Positions 37,842-46,282 of a stretch of DNA of 64,000 nucleotides are shown here, piece after piece. The DNA is from CAWKGC01 sp963849005 (GTDB taxonomy: Bacteria > Pseudomonadota > Gammaproteobacteria > Burkholderiales > Usitatibacteraceae). Below the pieces are notes generated by a model. That model was not told where the DNA came from. It made no database searches and saw nothing but the letters and a program-made list of their open reading frames with translations. The stretch is from the NCBI GenBank assembly GCA_963849005.1, contig CAWKGC010000019.1:372001-436000 (forward strand), read 5' to 3'. The position numbers and the translations under genes were made by a program. Every line of letters begins with the position of its first letter. Positions within the stretch are counted from its first letter, which is position 1.

Positions 37842-38521
37842 CGGTCGCGCTCGACCACCTGGTCGTCGCGGCACGCACGCTGGAAGAGGGCGCGGCCTGG
37901 GTCGAGCAGCGCTTCGGCGTGGCCACCGTTCCGGGCGGCAGGCACGCGCTCATGGGCACCCACAACCGGCTGCTTTCGCTCGGCGGCCGGGCCTACCTCG
38001 AAGTGATCGCCATCGATCCCGAAGGCGCGCCTCCGGCAAGGCCGCGCTGGTTCGGCCTCGACCGCCCCGAAGTGCAGGCGGCATTGGCGAAGTCGCCGCG
38101 CCTGCTGCACTGGGTCTGCCGCTGCGACGATCTCGAGGGCGCGCGCGCCGTCGCGGCCGAAGCATTCGGCCCGGTGATTCCCTTCGTGCGCGGCGACTAC
38201 CGCTGGCGCATCACCGTTCCCGATGACGGGGACCCGCCGATGCAAGGCGAACTGCCGACGCTGATCGAATGGGAAGGCGACAGGCATCCGTCGGACCGGC
38301 TCCCCGAAAGCGGCTGCGTGCTGAAACGCCTCACGATCGAACTGCCTGAAGGGGCGGATTCACGCGCGCACTTGATCAAGCTGGGCGTCCTGCCGCCCGT
38401 GGCGGTGGTCCTGATCGCGCCCTGCAACGGCGCAAGGCTGCGCGCCGAGATCGGCTGCCCCGGCGGCACGGTGGTGCTGGAAGGCAAGCATCCGACCGGC
38501 GCGGCCCCTCGCGTGGGCTGA
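37838..38521 (+). CDS. VOC/glyoxalase-like domain protein
   Basis: 227 residues. The N-terminal LDHLVVAARTLEEGAAWVE and GTHNRLLSLG match the Glyoxalase_3 (PF13468-type) domain, a metal-dependent fold with unknown substrates. His in LDHLV and Glu in YLEVIAID are candidate metal ligands. ATG 37838 overlaps the GST stop (ATGA), which suggests coupled expression. The neighbouring GST and reductases suggest a detoxification role for an aldehyde or hydroxyacid; this is inference. Confidence 0.85.
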   Translation: MTVALDHLVVAARTLEEGAAWVEQRFGVATVPGGRHALMGTHNRLLSLGGRAYLEVIAIDPEGAPPARPRWFGLDRPEVQAALAKSPRLLHWVCRCDDLEGARAVAAEAFGPVIPFVRGDYRWRITVPDDGDPPMQGELPTLIEWEGDRHPSDRLPESGCVLKRLTIELPEGADSRAHLIKLGVLPPVAVVLIAPCNGARLRAEIGCPGGTVVLEGKHPTGAAPRVG

Positions 38522-38537
38522 GGCAGGGAAGGCCGCC

Positions 38538-38912
38538 TCAATATCGCTGCGTCACCGGCAGCGGCACCGTGGACACGCAGGGCCCCGCCACCACGAAACT
38601 GTCGGAGGTGACGAGCGCGTTTTCGCCGTCGAGATAAAGCGTGGTGTTGCCGTCGCTGTACTTTTCCTGCGCGGCGCTGTCGGCGCGCATCAGCCTGACC
38701 GACTGGTTGCCGATCGAGGCGAAGGCATAACGCCCGTCGGGTTGCCGCGCAACGCGCAGCATCGTCCCGTCGCGGCAGGCATACATGTTGTCCGCGGGCA
38801 GGACCGTCTCCGGTGTTCCTCCCACGGTCACGACACAGCCCGCGAGCAGCGCGGCCAGCGCCAGCGCTGCCGGGCGGCCGGCGGCCGTGGCGATTTCTCT
38901 CCTGGATATCAT
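38538..38912 (-). CDS. MliC-like lipoprotein (putative C-type lysozyme inhibitor)
   Basis: 124 residues. A lipoprotein signal (LAALLAGC) anchors it in a membrane. The mature part has the MliC pattern: YACRDGTMLRV near the start, a central IGNQSVRLMRADSAAQEKY-type stretch and a late Cys (AGPCVS) that can pair with the first. The family inhibits host lysozyme. ATG 38912 overlaps the stop of the upstream flavin reductase gene (ATGA). Confidence 0.7.
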   Translation of the reverse strand: MISRREIATAAGRPAALALAALLAGCVVTVGGTPETVLPADNMYACRDGTMLRVARQPDGRYAFASIGNQSVRLMRADSAAQEKYSDGNTTLYLDGENALVTSDSFVVAGPCVSTVPLPVTQRY

Positions 38913-39529
38913 GGGTTTTCCTTGCGCCATTGCGCGTAGTTCAAGCGGGGAAGGTTGAAGCGGTCCGTGGTGCGGCAATAGGCGGAGGGCGAGCCAAGGC
39001 GCCCGATCGGCGCGAAGCCCTCGATGTGCATCTTCTCGCCGACGAGATGGTCGGCGACATGGAACATCACCACCTCGCCGATGTAGAGCGTGTAGAGGCC
39101 GAGGGGCACCTTGCTGTGCAGCCGGCATTCCAGCGCCGCCTGCGATCTCGCGATGCGCGGCACCTTGACCCTGAGCGACGCGGCCGGCTCGAGGCCGGCG
39201 GCGACGAGCTCGCTTTCGCCCGGGGGGAAATCGGCGGCGGAGATGTTCATCGCCGCGAGCAGGTCCTCGGTCACGAGGTTCACCACCCACTCGCCGCTCG
39301 CGGCGATGTTCCTGCCGGTGTCCTTCGGATTGCCGTCGTCGTTGTTGCCGACGCTGATGAGGATGAACAGCGGGTCGCTGCCCACCGCGTTGAAGAAACT
39401 GAACGGGGCGAGGTTCACGACACCGCTCGCGCCTTGCGAGGTGACCCACGCGATCGGGCGCGGGACCACGAGGTTGGTCAGCAGCTTGTAGTTGTCCTTC
39501 GGCGCGTTCGCGGCCGGATCGATATGCAT
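38909..39529 (-). CDS. Flavin reductase-like FMN-binding protein
   Basis: 206 residues, cytoplasmic. It starts with the family pattern YKLLTNLVVPRPIAWVTSQG, then NLAPFSFFNAVGSDPLFILI and the phosphate-binding DTGRNIAASGEWVVNLV. It probably binds FMN and supplies reduced flavin or has a related redox role. It is divergent from the glycine-zipper gene, with 187 bases between. Confidence 0.88.
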   Translation of the reverse strand: MHIDPAANAPKDNYKLLTNLVVPRPIAWVTSQGASGVVNLAPFSFFNAVGSDPLFILISVGNNDDGNPKDTGRNIAASGEWVVNLVTEDLLAAMNISAADFPPGESELVAAGLEPAASLRVKVPRIARSQAALECRLHSKVPLGLYTLYIGEVVMFHVADHLVGEKMHIEGFAPIGRLGSPSAYCRTTDRFNLPRLNYAQWRKENP

Positions 39530-39716
39530 CCTGGATTCCCGAGGTTGGCGTGTTCGGCTTTCGCCGACATCTTCCCATCAAATCGCGGGTGCCGTGAAAG
39601 CCGGGGCGCGCCCGGGCCGACAACTTGTAACAGTTTGTCTCCGGGTGTCACCTATCGGCGCCTCGGGCGTTGTTGGAGTAGGGCCGCTCATCGGCTCCAC
39701 CGCAAAGGAGGAAAAA

Positions 39717-40235
39717 ATGCTTAGGAAACCGTTACTTGTCGTCGCTTTCGCCGCCACCGTGGCGACGTCCCTGGCGCCCACCGAAGCTGCCGCGGGCGAC
39801 CCGGGATTGGGTGCGCTGTTCGGCGGCGGCATCGGGGCGGCCATCGGCAACAGCATCAATGGCCGCAACGGCGCGATCGCCGGCGGCGTCATCGGCGCCA
39901 TCGCCGGCGCGACCATCGCCGCGGAAAACGGCGGGTATTACCAACCCGCTCCGGTCCCGTACTACCCTCCCGCGCCCGGTGCGTACTATCCGCCGGAACC
40001 TGCGGGGTACTACCAACCTGCGCCGGCGTACTACGTGCCGGCTCCGCGTGTTTATTACCCCCCGGTCGTGTATCGCCCGGCCTATCGCCCCGTGTACGTC
40101 CAGCCCCTGCCGCCGCGCTACCCGGCCTATCGCCCGGTCTATCGCCCGGTATACGTGCAGGGCAACAACGGATGGCACGGCAACCACTACGGTCACGCCG
40201 ATTACAACGTGCAGGGCAATCACTACAGCCGCTGA
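39717..40235 (+). CDS. Glycine-zipper protein with Pro/Tyr-rich tail
   Basis: 172 residues with a Sec signal peptide (cleavage near EAAAGDPG). Residues 27-70 form a glycine zipper (FGGGIGAAIGNSINGRNGAI, then GGVIGAIAGATIAA), likely membrane-inserting. The rest is low-complexity repeats of YYxPxP and YRPVY, found in outer-membrane or surface proteins. A strong AAAGGAGG ribosome site precedes ATG 39717. A terminator follows. Function is unknown; a stress- or envelope-associated role is a guess. Confidence 0.85.
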   Translation: MLRKPLLVVAFAATVATSLAPTEAAAGDPGLGALFGGGIGAAIGNSINGRNGAIAGGVIGAIAGATIAAENGGYYQPAPVPYYPPAPGAYYPPEPAGYYQPAPAYYVPAPRVYYPPVVYRPAYRPVYVQPLPPRYPAYRPVYRPVYVQGNNGWHGNHYGHADYNVQGNHYSR

Positions 40236-40266
40236 ACAAGCGTCCCGGCGGCGCGCAGCACGCATG

Positions 40267-40298
40267 ACGGCCTCGCCAGACGGCGGGGCCGTTTTCCT
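40267..40298 (+). terminator. Rho-independent terminator after the glycine-zipper gene
   Basis: ACGGCCTCGCC (40267-40277) pairs with GGCGGGGCCGT (40282-40292) with one wobble pair, followed by TTTCCTTT. Confidence 0.85.
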
Positions 40299-40306
40299 TT
40301 CTCTGC

Positions 40307-40312
40307 GACAAT
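40307..40312 (+). promoter_or_regulatory. -10-like hexamer GACAAT before ATG 40318
   Basis: GACAAT lies five bases before the start codon, directly after the terminator. It fits the leaderless pattern seen for other genes in this window. Confidence 0.35.
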
Positions 40313-40317
40313 AGCGG

Positions 40318-41202
40318 ATGCCCGCTGCCCTTCCCCTGCGTCATTTCCTGCTTGCGCTTGCGGTCGTCGCGGTCTGGGGCACCAACTTCGTGGTCATCCG
40401 GGTCGCGCTCGATCACCTGCCGCCGCTGCTCTTCGCCGCCCTGCGCTTCACCCTCGCGCTGGTCCCGGCGCTGTTCTTCCTGCCGCGCCCGTCGGTGCCG
40501 TGGCGCAATCTCGCGCTCTACGGCGTGCTCATCGGCGTCGGCCAGTTCGGCCTGCTCTACGTCGCGATGAACGGCCACATCTCGCCGGGCCTCGCCTCGC
40601 TGGTGATCCAGATGCAGGTGTTCTTCACGATCGGGCTGGCGATGCGGCTGGCCGGGGAGCGCGTGCACGGCTTCCAGTGGCTTGCGCTGTTGCTCGCGAC
40701 CGGCGGCATCGCGATCATCGTCACGCATACCGATGGCGCCACGACGGTATTGGGGCTGTTGCTGGTGCTGCTTGCCGCGCTATCGTGGGCCGGCGGCAAC
40801 ATCGCGGCGAAGCAGGGAAGGCCGTCCAACATGCTTGCGTACGTGGTGTGGTCCAGCGCCTTCGCGATACCGCCGCTCTTCGCGATGTCGCTTGCAGTCG
40901 AGGGATGGGACGCCATGTCCGCCGGCGTGCGCGAGGCGGATGCGGCAACCTGGGCTGCCGTGGCGTGGCAGGCTTGGGGCAACACGCTCTTCGGCTACGC
41001 GGCGTGGGGCTGGCTGCTGGCGCGCCATCCCGCGGCGACGATCTCGCCGATGGCGCTGCTCGTGCCGGTGTTCGGCATGGGCGCCTCGGCGCTCTGGCTG
41101 GCCGAATCGCTGCCGATGTGGAAGCTGGCCGCCGCGGCGCTGGTGATGGCGGGCCTCGCGATGAACCTCCTGTGGCCGCGCGTGCGCGCGGCCTTCGCCT
41201 GA
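40318..41202 (+). CDS. EamA/DMT-family exporter
   Basis: 294 residues with ten predicted membrane helices in two EamA repeats: AVVAVWGTNFVVIRVALDHL opens the first and LAALSWAGGNIAAKQ the second. The family exports amino acids or other metabolites from the cytoplasm. The substrate is not predictable. The frame is intact. Confidence 0.9.
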   Translation: MPAALPLRHFLLALAVVAVWGTNFVVIRVALDHLPPLLFAALRFTLALVPALFFLPRPSVPWRNLALYGVLIGVGQFGLLYVAMNGHISPGLASLVIQMQVFFTIGLAMRLAGERVHGFQWLALLLATGGIAIIVTHTDGATTVLGLLLVLLAALSWAGGNIAAKQGRPSNMLAYVVWSSAFAIPPLFAMSLAVEGWDAMSAGVREADAATWAAVAWQAWGNTLFGYAAWGWLLARHPAATISPMALLVPVFGMGASALWLAESLPMWKLAAAALVMAGLAMNLLWPRVRAAFA

Positions 41203-41263
41203 CACTTTCGCGGCGCGCACCGCAAGCCGATCCCGAACCCCGCTACATCAAGAGAGGTTGTCC

Positions 41264-41650
41264 ATGAGCCGCAGCATTCTCGACGAAAAACAGGTCCACC
41301 CCGACATCCGCGACAAGGTCGCCTCGAGCCACGCGGACATCGTGGAAGAGGTGAAATCCGCGATCGCCGCCAACGACGTCGTGGTGGTCGGCATGGCGCA
41401 GAACCCCTTCCCGAAAAAGGCGCGCAAGGCGCTCGACGCCGCGGGCATCGCCTACAAGTATCTCGGCTACGGCAGCTACTTCAGCGAATGGCGGCCGCGC
41501 AGCGCGCTCAAGATGTGGACCGGCTGGCCCACCTTTCCCATGGTGTTCGTGAAGGGCGTGCTGGTGGGCGGCGCGAACGACCTGACACGGCTGATGGCGA
41601 GCGGTGAGCTGAAGACCATGCTCTCTGCCGGCGCCAAGGCGAAATCCTGA
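41264..41650 (+). CDS. Cysteine-free glutaredoxin-like protein
   Basis: 128 residues. The fold of monothiol glutaredoxins is clear: WPTFPMVFVKGVLVGGANDL matches the cis-Pro and glutathione-binding part. The segment that normally holds CGFS reads NPFPKKA, and the whole protein has no cysteine. It cannot act as a classical oxidoreductase or bind a 2Fe-2S cluster by the usual ligand. AGAGAGG precedes ATG 41264. Its last stop base is the first base of the helicase ATG. Confidence 0.85.
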   Translation: MSRSILDEKQVHPDIRDKVASSHADIVEEVKSAIAANDVVVVGMAQNPFPKKARKALDAAGIAYKYLGYGSYFSEWRPRSALKMWTGWPTFPMVFVKGVLVGGANDLTRLMASGELKTMLSAGAKAKS

Positions 41651-43419
41651 TGCCCAAGACACCGAAGCAGGCAATTGCGCCGCCGGACGCCGGCGGCTTC
41701 GCGTCCCTCGGCCTCGCCCCGCAACTCCTCGCCGCTTTGACGACGCTGGGCTACGAGGAGCCCACGCCGATCCAGAAGGAAACGATCCCGCCCCTGATCG
41801 CGGGCCGCGACCTGCTCGGTCAGGCGGCCACCGGCACCGGCAAGACCGCGGCCTTCGCGCTGCCGATCCTGCAGCGCATCCTGAACGAAGGCAAGGGCGA
41901 AGGGCCGGTCGCGGTCGTCCTCGTGCCGACGCGCGAACTCGCGATGCAGGTCGCCGAAGCGGTGCACCGCTACGGCAAGGCGATCGGAGTGCGCGTGCTG
42001 CCGGTGTACGGCGGCCAGCCGATAGGCCGGCAGTTGTACGCGTTGCGTGCCGGCGTCGACGTCGTGGTGGCCACGCCGGGCCGCGCGCTCGACCACATGC
42101 GCCGCGGCAGCCTGCAGCTCGGCGCGGTGAAGGTCATCGTGCTCGACGAGGCCGACGAGATGCTCGACATGGGCTTCGCCGAGGACATCGAGGCGGTGCT
42201 CTCGGAGGCGCCGAAGGAAAAGCAGACGGTGCTGTTCTCGGCGACGATGCCGCCGCGCATCGAGGCGATCGCGCGCAAGAACCAGCGCGACCCGGTGCGC
42301 ATCCAGATCGCCAGGGCCGCGGCGCAGGCGGGTGTCGCGCCGCAGGTCCGCCAGCAGGCCTACCTGGTGCAGCGCAATTACAAGATGCCGGCGCTGGGCC
42401 GCGTTCTCGACCTCGAGTCGCCCTCCGCGGCGATCGTGTTCTGCCGCACGCGCATCGAGGTCGACGAGATCACGGAGACGCTCAACGCGCGCGGTTACCC
42501 GTCGGTGGCCTTGCACGGCGGCATGACGCAGGAGCAGCGCGACCGGGTGATGAAGCAGCTGCGTTCCGGCAATGCGGAGCTGCTCGTCGCCACCGACGTC
42601 GCGGCGCGCGGGCTGGACATCGAACAGCTGACCCACGTGATCAACTACGACCTGCCCAACGCGCCGGAAGCCTACGTGCACCGCATCGGGCGAGTCGGCC
42701 GCGCGGGACGCGAAGGCGTTGCCATCACGCTGGTCGAGCCGCGCGAACATCATTTGTTGCGCAACATCGAGAGGCTCACCAAGCAGAAGATCGAAGTGGC
42801 GAAGGTGCCGACGGTCGCCGACCTGCGCACGCGGCGCCTCGACCTGTCGCGCGCTGCGATGCGCGAGGCGCTTCTCGCCGACGACAACGAGCACTACCGC
42901 GTCGTCGTCGATGCGCTCTCCGACGAGTTCGATCTCGTGGCGATCGCGATGGCCGCGGTGAAGCTCTATCACGAGGCGATCGCCGGCGACGGCGAGGACG
43001 AGGGCGAGGACATCCCGGACGCGCGCGCGCCGCAGGCGAACGAGCGCGGCCGCGAAGGCAGCGTGCATCCGGCGCGCGCGGGCAAGCCCTTCCGCCCGCG
43101 CGAGGACAAGCCCCGCGAGGACAAGCCGCGCGCAGGCAAGCCGAGCGGCAGCGGCCCGCGCGGCGGCACCAGCGGAGGCGACATGGTGAGGCTTTTCTTC
43201 TCCGCGGGCAGGCAGGCCGGCGTGCGGCCGCAGGACCTGGTCGGCGCGATCGCCAACGAGGCCGGCGTGCCGGGCCGCGAGATCGGCTCGATCGAGATCG
43301 GCGACCGCTTCTCGCTCGTGGAAGTGCCCGAGGAGTCCGCCGACTACGTGATCAAGATCCTGGGAAAAAGCATGATCCGCGGCAAGAAGGTCACGGTGAA
43401 ACGCGACGGGGACAGCTAG
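41650..43419 (+). CDS. DEAD-box RNA helicase with DbpA-type RNA-binding domain
   Basis: 589 residues. Motif Q (LTTLGYEEPTPIQKE), motif I ATGTGKT, PTRELA, DEAD, SAT and HRIGRVGRAGREG give a complete helicase core (residues 10-390). A charged Arg/Lys/Pro-rich linker follows. The C-terminal DbpA RNA-binding domain is MVRLFFSAGRQAGVRPQDLV ... GKKVTVKRD. It is DeaD-like in layout and probably unwinds RNA in ribosome assembly or mRNA decay. It is coupled to the glutaredoxin-like gene by a one-base overlap. Confidence 0.95.
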   Translation: MPKTPKQAIAPPDAGGFASLGLAPQLLAALTTLGYEEPTPIQKETIPPLIAGRDLLGQAATGTGKTAAFALPILQRILNEGKGEGPVAVVLVPTRELAMQVAEAVHRYGKAIGVRVLPVYGGQPIGRQLYALRAGVDVVVATPGRALDHMRRGSLQLGAVKVIVLDEADEMLDMGFAEDIEAVLSEAPKEKQTVLFSATMPPRIEAIARKNQRDPVRIQIARAAAQAGVAPQVRQQAYLVQRNYKMPALGRVLDLESPSAAIVFCRTRIEVDEITETLNARGYPSVALHGGMTQEQRDRVMKQLRSGNAELLVATDVAARGLDIEQLTHVINYDLPNAPEAYVHRIGRVGRAGREGVAITLVEPREHHLLRNIERLTKQKIEVAKVPTVADLRTRRLDLSRAAMREALLADDNEHYRVVVDALSDEFDLVAIAMAAVKLYHEAIAGDGEDEGEDIPDARAPQANERGREGSVHPARAGKPFRPREDKPREDKPRAGKPSGSGPRGGTSGGDMVRLFFSAGRQAGVRPQDLVGAIANEAGVPGREIGSIEIGDRFSLVEVPEESADYVIKILGKSMIRGKKVTVKRDGDS

Positions 43420-43457
43420 CGCCACCCGCCGATCGTCGATGCCAGGGTCTCCATGAT

Positions 43458-44600
43458 ATGAACCAGACAGCGATCCGCGCCGTGTACATGCGGGGCGGCA
43501 CCAGCCGGGCGATCGTTTTCCGCGAGGAGGACTTGCCGAGGGAGCAGCGCCTGCGCGACGCGATATTCGCCGCGGCGCTCGGCAGCCCCGACCCGGGCCG
43601 CCGCCAGCTGGACGGGCTTGGCGGCGGCATCTCATCGCTGTCGAAGATCGCGGTGGTGGGGCGCCCGACGCGCGCCGACGCCGACGTGGACTACACCTTC
43701 GGCCAGGTGGCGCTCGACGCGCCTGTCGTCCAGTACAAGGCCAATTGCGGCAACATCTCCTCGGCCATAGGACCGTTCGCGGTCGACGAGGGCCTCGTCG
43801 AGGCAAGCGGCGACACCGCGACGGTGCGCATCCACAACACCAACACCGGGAAGATCATCGTCGCGCGCTTCGCGCTCGTCGGCGGCAAGGCCGCCGTGGA
43901 GGGGGACTTCGTGCTGCAGGGCGTGGCCGGCACGGGAGCCCCGATCCGCCTCGCGTTCCTCGATCCGGGTGGCGCGGCAACGGGGAAACTCCTGCCGACC
44001 GGCAACACGCGCGAGCTGCTCGATGTCCCGGGGCTTGGCAGGATCGAAGTCTCGCTGGTCGATGCGGCGAATCCCGTGGTCTTCGTTGCGGCAGGCTCGC
44101 TCGGCCTCGATGGCACGGAACTGCCCGATGCGCTGGAACGCCATCCCACGGCGCTGAATGCGTGCGAGGAGCTGCGCGTGGCAGCGGCGGTCGTCATCGG
44201 CGTGGCGAAGAACGAGGAGGAGGCGCGCACGAAAGTGCGCAACCTTCCACAGGTCGGGATCCTCTCTCGACCGGGCGCGTCCGACGGCGTCCATATCACC
44301 GTGCGCATGATCTCTGCCGGCCAACCGCACCGCGCCACGCCGCTCACCGGCGCGATGTGCCTCGCCACCGCGATGCGCCTGGCCGGGACGATCGCCGCCG
44401 AACTTGCGCGGCTTCCCGGCGATCCGCTGGCGGACCTGCTGATCGGCCATCCGACGGGCAAGCTGCCGGTAGCGGCCCGCGTCACGGGAGGTGCCGCGCC
44501 GAGGGTCGAGGAGACCGTCGTCTATCGCACCGCGCGCCGCCTCATGGAAGGCGCGGTGCTGGTGCCGGCCGGCCGGCTTCGCGATATCGCGGCGCCGTGA
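43458..44600 (+). CDS. prpF: PrpF-family isomerase
   Basis: 380 residues. It has the two-domain diaminopimelate-epimerase-like fold. PrpF motifs are RAVYMRGGTSRAIVF at the start, LGGGISSLSKIAVVG, YKANCGNISSAIGPFAVDEG with a conserved Cys, and AMCLATAMRLAGT. The family isomerises unsaturated tricarboxylates such as 2-methylaconitate or 4-oxalomesaconate. No prpC or acnD lies nearby, but a tricarboxylate-type receptor follows, so a tricarboxylate is a sensible ligand. Confidence 0.92.
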   Translation: MNQTAIRAVYMRGGTSRAIVFREEDLPREQRLRDAIFAAALGSPDPGRRQLDGLGGGISSLSKIAVVGRPTRADADVDYTFGQVALDAPVVQYKANCGNISSAIGPFAVDEGLVEASGDTATVRIHNTNTGKIIVARFALVGGKAAVEGDFVLQGVAGTGAPIRLAFLDPGGAATGKLLPTGNTRELLDVPGLGRIEVSLVDAANPVVFVAAGSLGLDGTELPDALERHPTALNACEELRVAAAVVIGVAKNEEEARTKVRNLPQVGILSRPGASDGVHITVRMISAGQPHRATPLTGAMCLATAMRLAGTIAAELARLPGDPLADLLIGHPTGKLPVAARVTGGAAPRVEETVVYRTARRLMEGAVLVPAGRLRDIAAP

Positions 44601-44634
44601 GCGGCCCCATCACTTTCACCCAGGAGAACAAGCG

Positions 44635-45612
44635 ATGAACACATTGCAAGTATGCCGCCGCGCGCTCACGCTGGCGCTTGCCGCACTGGCCGCCGCACCC
44701 GCCATTTCGCTCGCGCAGGACTGGCCGACCAAGCCCGTGAAGATCGTCGTTCCGTTCGCGCCCGGCGGCGGTTCCGACTTCATCGCGCGCTATGTCGCCA
44801 AGCGACTCACCGACGAACTCAAGCAGCCCTTCATCGTCGAGAACAAGCCCGGTGCCGGCGGCAACATCGGCACCGAGCAGGGCATCAAGGCGCCTCCCGA
44901 CGGCTACACCCTGACGCTGATCGCATCGAGCTACACGGTGAACCCGAGCGTCTACAAGCTCAACTTCGATCCGGTCGCGGACATCACGCCGATCATCCAG
45001 ATCTCGCAGGGCCCGCTGATCGTCGTGGTCACGCCGTCGCTGCCGGTGAAGACGCTGCAGGAACTCATCGCGTTCTCCAAGGCGAAGCCCAACGAGGTCA
45101 ACTTCGCCTCGTCGGGGCAGGGCAGCATCATCCACGCCGCCACCGAGATGTTCAACCTGCGCGCCGGCACGAAGATGACCCATGTCCCGTACAAGGGCAG
45201 CGGCCCCGCGCTCACCGACACGCTCGCCGGCACGACGCAGGTGTTCTTCAGCAGCGCCTCGACGATCATGCCGCAGGTGCAGGCCGGGAAGCTGCGCGCC
45301 ATCGCTGTGACCACGCCCAAGCGGATCGCGGCGCTGCCGAACGTGCCCACGGTCGCCGAGTCCGGCGTGCCGGGCTACGAGGTCACGCTCTGGCACGGCC
45401 TCATCGGGCCGAAGGGCATGCCGCCGGCCATCGTCGACAAGATCAACGCCACGGTCGGCGGCGCGCTCAAGCTGAAGGAGACCGAGGAGAAATTGCAGAG
45501 CGACGGCGTCTCCCCCGCCGGCGGCTCGCCGCAGCAGTTCGCGGCCGTCATCAAGAGCGAGATCGAACTGTGGCGGAAGGTCGTCGCCGACGCCAACATC
45601 ACGGCGAACTAG
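44635..45612 (+). CDS. Bug-family (TctC-type) periplasmic solute receptor
   Basis: 325 residues with a Sec signal peptide (cleavage near ISLAQ). Family markers are DWPTKPVKIVVPFAPGGGSD, VENKPGAGGNIGTEQ, PPDGYTLTLIA and VPYKGSGPALTDTLAG. CAGGAG precedes ATG 44635. It follows prpF by 34 bases, so both may serve uptake and conversion of an unsaturated tricarboxylate. Its 3' end overlaps the convergent TetR gene by four bases. Confidence 0.93.
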   Translation: MNTLQVCRRALTLALAALAAAPAISLAQDWPTKPVKIVVPFAPGGGSDFIARYVAKRLTDELKQPFIVENKPGAGGNIGTEQGIKAPPDGYTLTLIASSYTVNPSVYKLNFDPVADITPIIQISQGPLIVVVTPSLPVKTLQELIAFSKAKPNEVNFASSGQGSIIHAATEMFNLRAGTKMTHVPYKGSGPALTDTLAGTTQVFFSSASTIMPQVQAGKLRAIAVTTPKRIAALPNVPTVAESGVPGYEVTLWHGLIGPKGMPPAIVDKINATVGGALKLKETEEKLQSDGVSPAGGSPQQFAAVIKSEIELWRKVVADANITAN

Positions 45613-46181
45613 GAAGGCGCGGTGATCGTGGCCGACACGGAGTGGAGGATTTCCTCCGACAGCTTCGGGTCGTCCACGGCGCGCGCGAGCATCATCGCGC
45701 CCACCATCGCGGCGAAGTCGGCGAGCGCTTTCCTGCGACGGAGGGCTGCCGTCCTGCCCGGGACCATGCCGGCGAGCATGCCGACCATGTTGCCCAGCCC
45801 TTCGGTGAACGCGTGGCGAACTGCTGCGCCCTGGCGCGCGACGTCGCTTCCCAGCGAGGCGATCGCGCAGCCCGCGCCGGGGTCGTCCCGGTGCCGCTTG
45901 GAAAGGTAGGACTTCACGATGGCGGGAAGCGGGCGCCCGGGATGGCGTTCGGACAGGCGCTGCCATTTCGCCACCGAGCCTTCGAGCGCGCGCGCGCAGG
46001 CCTCCGCCATCAGTTCCTCCTTGCAGGCGAAATGGGCGTAGAAACCACCGTGCGTGAGCCCGGCGTCCTTCATGAGGTCCGCCACGCCGATGCCGTCGAA
46101 GCCGTTTTCGCGAAACAGGCGCGACGCCCCCTCGACGATCCTCTCGCGGCTTTGCGCCGCCTGCTCCCTTGTGACCCGCAT
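45609..46181 (-). CDS. TetR-family transcriptional regulator
   Basis: 190 residues. The N-terminal helix-turn-helix is SRERIVEGASRLFRENGFDG and VADLMKDAGLTHGGFYAHFACKEEL, typical of TetR repressors. The C-terminal ligand domain resembles the TetR_C group with GAGCAIASLGSD. ATG 46181 is preceded by GGAGGG; a longer in-frame start at 46214 is less likely. It is divergent from the MFS gene and probably represses it from the operator between them. Confidence 0.9.
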   Translation of the reverse strand: MRVTREQAAQSRERIVEGASRLFRENGFDGIGVADLMKDAGLTHGGFYAHFACKEELMAEACARALEGSVAKWQRLSERHPGRPLPAIVKSYLSKRHRDDPGAGCAIASLGSDVARQGAAVRHAFTEGLGNMVGMLAGMVPGRTAALRRRKALADFAAMVGAMMLARAVDDPKLSEEILHSVSATITAPS

Positions 46182-46198
46182 TGCCGGCCCTCCCATTT

Positions 46199-46211
46199 CA
46201 AGCAATGCTTG
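46199..46211. promoter_or_regulatory. Candidate TetR operator
   Basis: The palindrome CAAGCA-A-TGCTTG lies in the 101-bp space between the divergent TetR and MFS genes. A second dyad, ATGA-TGAACG-TCAT, lies close by (46221-46234). Confidence 0.45.
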
Positions 46212-46282
46212 CAAGATACATGATGAACGTCATATGATGCAATGATGATGAGCAACATCTAAGCCGGCAGGGGTCGGATGCC

